Origin: a virus
Virus record (IMG/VR): IMGVR_UViG_3300043429_000433
Location: 1-38,907 of that record
Strand: one strand, 5' to 3'
DNA: 38,907 nt
The translations under genes and the position numbers were made by a program. Shown here one piece after another: positions 8,222-15,900 of this stretch (position 1 is the stretch's first letter; every line of letters starts with the position of its first letter). Under the pieces are notes generated by a model. The model saw only the letters and a list, made by a program, of their open reading frames with translations, was not told where the DNA came from and ran no database searches.

Positions 8222-9886
8222 ATGATCGACGTCAACAAAATCACCTCCACGCTGGCCAAGTTGCCTGACCAGCAGCTGCAGCAGTATGCGCAGATGCACA
8301 AGAACGACCCCTACATCATGGCGCTGGCCATGTCGGAGTCCAACCGCCGCAAAGAAATGCGTGCTGCCGGTCAGGGTGAGATGCAAGAGCAGCCCAAGGT
8401 GGTTGATCAAGAAATCGCCCGCATGGGTGACATGCAGGGCGCAAACCCAGAGCAGCTTGCAAGACTGGCGCAGATGCTTGATGCGCGGAAAGAAGCCGAG
8501 TACAAAGAGTTCACAGGACAGAAGTCCCAGCAGATGCCTGAAGATATGGGTATTGGCCAGCTCCCCGCAGGCGATATGAACTTCGCAGGTGGCGGCATCG
8601 TTGCGTTTGCTGACGGTGGTGATGTTGAGCGTTACTCTGGCGAGTTTGGTTCTTTGACGGGGGAGTTCAGTGGCTTTGGCGGAATGAGCCCTGAACAAGC
8701 AGCGGCGGCTGAACTTCGCGCAGCCGAAGAAGCAAGACGCAAGCAGCTGGCTAAATTGGAACAACAGACGGCTTTTTTAAAAGCTGCTAAAGCGCCGCAA
8801 GCCCAAGCGGCACAGGCGCAGTTGGACGCACTGAAAGCCAGTATGCAGCCCAAGCCGTCCCCAACCGACCCCAACTTCCGACGTCAAGAAGACCCGCGTA
8901 TGAAGCCGGGGGTAGCCGCAACCGCGCAGCCGCTGATTACTTCCGGTACCGCGCCCACTGCCGATACTGGCCGGAAAGGCCCTGCGGCAGAGCCCGTTGC
9001 AAAAAAAGAAACCGGGTTTGACGCGTTGCTTAAAGCTCTTGACGGCGCTCCTGCACCTGCCTCTACAGATAGTGTTTTTTCGCAAAAGATTACGGACCTG
9101 ACAAATGCCCGCGTGCAAGCGCGTAGGGAAGAGGCGGAAGGATTGGACGCCATCCACAAAAAGTTTTCGGATATTTACAAGGGCCGCGAAGAACGCCTGT
9201 CCAAACGCGAAGGCGAGCTGGGCAAAATGAAGGATCAGAACATGGGGCTGGCGCTGTTGCAGGCAGGCGCAGCCATCATGTCCACTCCGGGCAGTCTGGG
9301 CACGGCTATCGGTAGGGGTGTTGACGTCGGCTCTAAACAGTACGCAGCAGGCATGGATAAACTCAACGCCGCCAAGGAAAAGCTGTCGGATGCGCGTGAT
9401 CGTCTGGACGACCTTAACGCCCAGCGCGGTGAAATGTCCGCCCGAGAAAAGCTCAAAGCTATGTCCGCGATCAAAACCGAAGAGGCTGCAGGGCTGGAGT
9501 TGTTGCTCAAAGCCGACATGGATATGCACAAGATCAGCCGAGAGGAAGCGCTCAAGCGTCTGGACCTCCGTACACGTATCGGTATTGCACAACTGCAAGA
9601 GCAGGGCCAGAATGTTCGGGCGGCTGCAGGAAACCGCAACAACCAGCTAGAGGTGTTGAGAGCGGTGGAGGCGGACCCCCGCTTGATGGCGGCTTATCGG
9701 GCAATGCAGGGTAAGAACGAAGACGTTATGGCCCAGTACAACGACTTCCTGAAAGCAAATCCGACTCTGGCGATGGACCCACAGAAAGCCATGACGCAGT
9801 TTTTGATGAGTAAGTCTGTTTTCTCTCAACTGGGCGCGGCCCCTGTAACTGAAAAAGCTACTGGACCTATTCGCAAACAGCCTTAA
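8222..9886 (+). CDS. Internal virion / ejection-type protein, Ala/Gln-rich helical
   Basis: This encodes 554 residues, with GAGG 6 nt before the ATG. The N-terminal 110 residues are helical and Met/Gln-rich. Around residues 119-136 is Asn-Phe-Ala-Gly-Gly-Gly-Ile-Val-Ala-Phe-Ala-Asp-Gly-Gly, matching the Gly-Gly tags of the two preceding proteins. Residues 155-210 are an Ala/Gln/Lys helix, followed by a Pro-rich linker, then a second charged helical block (about 290-500) with one more hydrophobic Ala/Gly stretch near 340-370 (Leu-Ala-Leu-Leu-Gln-Ala-Gly-Ala-Ala). No enzyme motif is visible. Its position between the GNAT fusion and the giant protein suggests a T7 gp14/gp15-like ejection role; this is inference. 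Confidence 0.55.
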   Translation: MIDVNKITSTLAKLPDQQLQQYAQMHKNDPYIMALAMSESNRRKEMRAAGQGEMQEQPKVVDQEIARMGDMQGANPEQLARLAQMLDARKEAEYKEFTGQKSQQMPEDMGIGQLPAGDMNFAGGGIVAFADGGDVERYSGEFGSLTGEFSGFGGMSPEQAAAAELRAAEEARRKQLAKLEQQTAFLKAAKAPQAQAAQAQLDALKASMQPKPSPTDPNFRRQEDPRMKPGVAATAQPLITSGTAPTADTGRKGPAAEPVAKKETGFDALLKALDGAPAPASTDSVFSQKITDLTNARVQARREEAEGLDAIHKKFSDIYKGREERLSKREGELGKMKDQNMGLALLQAGAAIMSTPGSLGTAIGRGVDVGSKQYAAGMDKLNAAKEKLSDARDRLDDLNAQRGEMSAREKLKAMSAIKTEEAAGLELLLKADMDMHKISREEALKRLDLRTRIGIAQLQEQGQNVRAAAGNRNNQLEVLRAVEADPRLMAAYRAMQGKNEDVMAQYNDFLKANPTLAMDPQKAMTQFLMSKSVFSQLGAAPVTEKATGPIRKQP

Positions 9887-9897
9887 AATGCGGGGAC

Positions 9898-9916
9898 GCG
9901 CCCACCTTACGGGCGC
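9898..9916 (+). promoter_or_regulatory. Intergenic hairpin upstream of the giant virion gene
   Basis: A perfect 6-bp inverted repeat GCGCCC / GGGCGC with the 7-nt loop ACCTTAC lies in the 51-nt gap between the 554-residue gene and the 2976-residue gene. It is not followed by a T run on either strand, so it is not a standard terminator. It could protect or cleave the mRNA, or lower expression of the giant gene, whose ribosome site is weak (only GGAA 7-10 nt before the ATG). Confidence 0.4.
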
Positions 9917-9937
9917 ACACAATTCGGAACACTTGCC

Positions 9938-12900
9938 ATGGCCAAATACCTGACCCTCCCTGACGGTTCTTCGTTTGAAATGAAGGAGGGGCAGACCCCC
10001 GCCGATGCAATGCAAGCGGCGATTAGGCTGTATCCCGACGCTTTTGGTTTCGGGGCAGAAAAGCCCCGGCAAGACACTTCCGGTCTTAAAGCCGCCGCCT
10101 CTGCAGGGCTTGAGCGCCTCAAGGGACAGACGGCCTTGACGGCTGCTAAGTTGGGGTTCAAAGACATCGCCGAGGCCGAGGCGTATCAAAAGCAGCAAGA
10201 AGCCAAAGCAGCCGAGCGTTTCACGCCCACTGAAAAAGGCTGGACCGAAGCCCCCTTCCTAAAGTTCCGCGAAACCCTTGGTGGCTCGTTGCCCTACATG
10301 GTGGCTCCTGTTGCCGCAGGCGCTGCGGCGTTAGCCGCTCCAGTATCGGCCCCGGTCGCTGCAGGTTTGGGTTTGCTGGGCGCTGGCGCTGTGTCTACGG
10401 GCCAGTTTACTGGCTCCAACATTGCCCGTCAGATGGACGAAGGCAAGTCGCTGCAAGAAGCCAGCCTCGGCAAAGCTGTTGGCGCTGCGGTTCCGCAAGC
10501 CCTGCTTGATACCGCTGCCATGGCGTTGCTGCCCGGTGTGGGCAAGCTGTTTGGCTCCGTGGGTTCCAAACTCACAAATGAGCAGGCAAAAGCCATTGCC
10601 TCCCAAACACTGGGCAAAACCGTTGCGGATTATGCAGCAAAAACTGGCACCGCAATGACGCGTGAAGGCTTGACGGAAGCTGTGCAACAGTCGCTTGAGC
10701 GACTGCAAGCGGGCTTGAGCATCACCGACCCCGAGGCCCGCAAAGAATACGTTGATAGCTTTATTGGTGGTGCTGTGCTTGGCGGGGCGGCAGCGCCTTT
10801 TGGTCGTGCGTTTGAGCGTAGCGGTGCCAAGAAACAAGCCGAAGCTGCGCAGCAACAAGAACAGGCCGATGCAGCTGCCGCAGCCGAAGCTGCCAAGAAT
10901 ACGCCCGAAGCCCTGCGCCAGCTTGACACTGACTTCCGCGCAGCGGATCAGCAACTCAAAGCCCTGAACGCACAGCTCAACGCTGCCAAGCCCAAGAAGG
11001 GTGCGACAGAAGAACAAAAGCAGGCGTACGAAGCGCTCAAAGCCAAGCGCGATGAATTGCTGATTGCCTACAAACCCCTGCGCCAAGAGTTTATGCAACG
11101 CAAGGGTGCGCTCGACAAACTGTACGAAGACCAGCAAGCGCAGCTTGAGGGGCAGTCAGTACCCGGCCAGACCGCAGCAAAGCTGCCACTGCCTTCTGAC
11201 ATCCCCGGCGCACAACCCTTCCAGTTGTCAGACACCTCGCGTCTGATGAATGAGTACGACAACTTGCGCAACCAAGTGGCCGCAGTTGAGCAGCAACTGG
11301 CCGCAGGCCCAGACCTCGATACCCAGACGGCTTTGACCCAGCAGCGCAGCCAGATCATGGCTCGCATGGCTGAAATGGCCCCGATCATTGATGAGCGCGG
11401 TGGTGTCGTAGACACCGAAAAAGAGTTTGCCAAGAAGCTGGCCGCTGCCGAGAAAGAGCGCTTGCGTCTGCTTGAGATTGGTGACTTTGAAGCGGCTGCA
11501 AAGCAAGCCGAAGTTGTGCGTGATCTGCAAGCCCGCGCTCCCTTCCTGCAAGAGCTAAACGATTTCCGTACAAAAGCTGGCCAGAACCGTGAACTGGGGC
11601 TGGAAGAGCCCGCACAACCCGAAGGCGGTGGCGTACAGTATGTGTCGCCTACAGGCAAACCCATCACGCCTTTCCCAGCAACGGCTGCAGAAGCTGCACC
11701 GCTGCCCTCTGACAAACCTCAAGAACTGGCGGCAGTACAGACTGCGCAGACCGGCGTGGATGCTGCACAGCAAGCGCTGGATGCAGCGGTCAAAACCAAA
11801 GACACAACCCAAATCTTTGGCGCGGTGGATGCGCTCAACCAAGCGCAAAACACAGTGGCGCGGGCGCAAGAGGATATGGGTCGCCCACTACTTAAGCCTG
11901 CAGTGCTGGACATTTTCAGTCCGGCCAACATTCTGAACACGGCAATCCAAAACGGCAACTCGAAGGTAATCAACGACATTGCGTCCCACGCCGATACTAT
12001 GGCGCTGCGTGCAGCCCTCGACCAAAACCTCAGTGAGCGCGAGAAGCTGATCAATGTGTTGGAGAACCGCGCTGGTTTGGGTGGTTCCGAGCGTGCAGCC
12101 AGAGTTACGTTTGCCCCAGAAGAAGCTGGCGGTAAGACCCGTACTGTCGAGAAAGGCGAAGGCGAACCTCTGCAAAGCGTCAAGCGCGAACGCGCTGACT
12201 TGTTCTCCAAACTGTACGACGCTCGGCAGCAGGCACTGTTTAAGAACGGCACATACCCTGACCGGGAACTGCAAGCCCTTTACGACAAAGGCGGTCCAGC
12301 CGCCGTTGAGTATGAGCGCGTCATGCAGGACGTCGAAGAACTGTCCAAAAAGGTTACGACCAAGCAAGGCAACGCCAAACAATCCCTGTACGAGCAGCTC
12401 GTAGATTTGGCCGCGCAGCACGCCGCATTGGTTGCGCAGCTGGAAGCCGGTGTGGCCACGCCCAACATGCGGGAAAAGACCGCTGCGTTGCAGGCCAAGA
12501 TGGGTAAAGGCGAAGCCCCGGCTCAGCGCCAGATGGACGCTGCTGAGAAGTACCAGCTTCAACGCAAGATTGACGCGCTGGTCAACAAGTACAAGTTGGT
12601 GGAAGGCCAAGTAGCCCCCATCCGTGACCAGATTACCAAGTTGTACAACAGTCTGTACAAAACCGTGCCACTGGAAAAAGCCAGCACTATCGCTGAGCGT
12701 AGGGCACGGGAGTCGGACGAAGCTGCCAAGGGACCAAAAGCCAAGTCCCGCACTACCGCCACTGCTGCAAGAATTAACGCAGGGGATGTGCGCAAAGAAG
12801 CCGAAACCTCTCAGAAGATGCGCGATCTGGCGCGTGAACTGGGTATGGAAGAGGCGGAGTACAAGAAGTTAAGCGACAACTTGACCAAGCGTTATGCCGC

Positions 12901-15900
12901 TCTGAAAGAGAAGTACGGCAAGAACGACCCCGCTGTTAATCAGTTCCAGATCAGTATGGTTGACCAGCTGAACGACAAAGCCATGGAGCTGGGCAAGGCC
13001 ACGCCTGAGTACAAGGCCACGCTGAAAGAGCAGATCGAGTACTTCCAGAAAACGCTCGCCAACGTAAATGCTGTTGTTGGCGCACAGAAAGCCCCAACCA
13101 AACGCACTGGCCCCGTTACGCGCAAACAGTCGGCAGCGCCAAGCCGTTTGGTAACGTCATCTCCTGAAAGCCGTGCGCAGACTGATCTCGAAGACCGGGC
13201 AGTGCGCCTCAAGCGCGGTTCGCTCAAGGACTTCCAAGAAGCGATTGATGCGGAAAAAGAAGGCCGTGACTACCTGCGCGGTGTTGAGACCGAAAGCGTT
13301 GCATTGAATCGTGACGTGGTTTCTCTGCTTGAAAAAGGTGATGTGCAAGGTGCTCTGCGCCTTATCAGCAAAGACCCATCGGTGGATAAATTCAGCCAAG
13401 CTGTGGCTGCGCGTCTTGCGCCGTTCCTCGATGTCACCAAAGTCAAGATTGAAAACGACCTGCGTGACCCTGATGGCAAGGAAGTTTTGGGCGCTGCAAC
13501 AAGCAAACTGATTGAACTGAACCGCAACGGCGGTCTGTCGGTTGAGACGCTGCTGCACGAAGCCACACACGCGGCAGCTGAACGCGTTGTGCAGCTATCT
13601 GAGACAAACCCCAAGGCGCTCACAAAAGAACAAACGCTGGCTATCAACGAGCTGAAGGCACTGCACGCTCGCGTTAAAAACGACAAAGGGATCACCAGCA
13701 AAAACGCCAAGGGCAGCCTGTCTGAGTTTGTGGCCGAAGTGATGTCCAACCGCAACCTGCAAAAGCAACTGGCGCAGCGCCGTTGGAAAATGCTGGACGC
13801 ATGGACTGGAGTCAAGTCCATCATCATGCGCATGCTGGGCCTGCAGAAAGTGGAAACCATGTTCGGCGCGTCTGTTGTGGCGGTCGATCAGTTGTTTATC
13901 CCGGCAAGCGCGAAGGTGGGCAAAGGCCGCAAGGAAACACGCGTTACTCGGAACCTGTCAGCCAAAGACATTGCTGCGTTGCACGACGGTACTAACTCGA
14001 TGAAGCAGTTTGCCGATCAGTTCGGCCCACTCATCAAGCAGAAAGACCGTACGCCCGAAGACGTTGAGCGCATCGCCATGCAGGCATTAAAAGACATGGG
14101 TGAAGACCTCGACAACCTTTTGTCTGTTCCCACTGCAGATACGCTGGACTACAAAGCAATGGCGACTATGTCGGACGGAAAGCTGTACGACGAGAACAAC
14201 CCACTGCACTACGTTGAGGCAACCCCAGCTACCTTTGCTGCGTTGGAAGCAATGAACAATCCGCAGTTGCGCCGACGCGAAGCCGCCGCTATTGCACAGC
14301 AACGCAAAGACGACTTTACAAGTCTGGCTCAATTTTTTGTAGACAACTACGACAACTACACCTTTGCAGAAACGGCGTTGGTTATGAAAGCCGCATCCAA
14401 GTATGCGGTGCTGTCCGGTAAAGACGGTAAGCTGCGTCTGGCCGAACTGGCGTCCAATAACCGACACAACATTGCTGTGGTCGGAAAAGAAGACGCAGAC
14501 GCTATTATTGAGCAGCTGCGTGCAGGCAAGAACCTCAAACAAGCCTTCTTGGACGGCTTGCAGAAAAACGCTGATGACAACGCCAAGAACAACGAGCGCA
14601 AAAACGGCTGGAAAAAGTTTGAGCAGGCGGGCGGCGATACACCTTTGCTTGCCACGCTGTATACCAATGCCGAAGTTATTGACGCCGAAGCGGCAGCAGC
14701 AAAGAACGGACTTGAGTTCGGCCCTGACACGGGGCAGAACAACATGGACGACTTGATTGAAGCGCTTGTTGAAAACGGTTACTTGCCGTTCAGGGGAGGC
14801 AATATCGGTGAAAAAATTGAAAAAGCAGCGATTGAGTTGAACGCAGGCTGCGCAGGCACGCCGTGGTGTACAGGCGCAAGCGTCGGTACTGCCCGCAATC
14901 AAATTGAGGGCGGCGATTTCTACGTCTACTACAACAAGGGGCGTCCTGAAGTTGCAGTACGTATGAATGGGCAAGACCGTATTGGCGAAGTTCGCGGCAA
15001 CAACCCAAACCAAGCGCTTGACCCTGAGCAACAAAAAATTGCTGCAAATTTCTTGCGTGCAAATAACTTTCAAAGCGCGGATGAGTATCTCTCGGAGTTT
15101 GAGCGCCGTGAAGCGCTTGTCAAATTGGCCAAAGGCGAAACAACACTTGGTGTCAAAGACTTGTTGGGGGAAGACTCTGTTGTCAGTAGCGACGGTAAAG
15201 TGGATGCTTACGAAGTAGACAAACTGTTGAGGTTCCGCACGATTGATGGTTACGGTAACCGACCAAAACCTGTCGATAGCGTTGTAAAGTTTTTTGGCCA
15301 ACAGTACCTTGAAGCAGCATCGCGTGCGTACGACAACAACGAGTTTGTTTTTTCGGAGGTTCGTGTCGACGAAACTACGGCTGAAAAAGGTATCGAAGTA
15401 GAGTTTGCGGGCAAGAAGTACAACGCCACTACAGAAAACTTGAAAGCAGCTAAGGAACTTGTTTTGTCGGTGTTTAGCTACGGCAGCAAACCGGCTGAAG
15501 CTGTTACGTTTCCAAACCTTACAGACGTGCAAGAACTGAGCATGTTCAAAGGGGAGTTGGTACTGCCCTCACTAAAAACGGTCAAAGAGGTGACATTCTT
15601 TAGACGCGAATTTAGTGGCGCACCTGCAAAAATCGTACTGCCGCCCAACGCCACCGTAAAAGAAGTGCGCGGTTATGAAGACGCGTCTGGTGTGATTGAA
15701 GGCCCCACAACCGTTGAGTTGGTAATGCTTTCGCGTGGTCTGGGTAGTTTGACGTTGGATTTGCCTGACACCAAATATGTAGCTACTGTGGATGACACTC
15801 GCGGCATTACACGCGCTTATGCCGGTAGCGCAAGTGAAGCCATCGACGACGCGCTTGAAGCCAAGGGGATTGGTTTTGCAGACCTCCGACGCGTTAGACG

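Noticed and set aside
14087-15532. 481-codon open frame on the minus strand, opposite the PcfJ-like module
   Set aside because: Phe/Val/Cys-rich antisense frame with no start signal, explained by few Leu-TTA, Leu-CTA and Ser-TCA codons in the sense frame.
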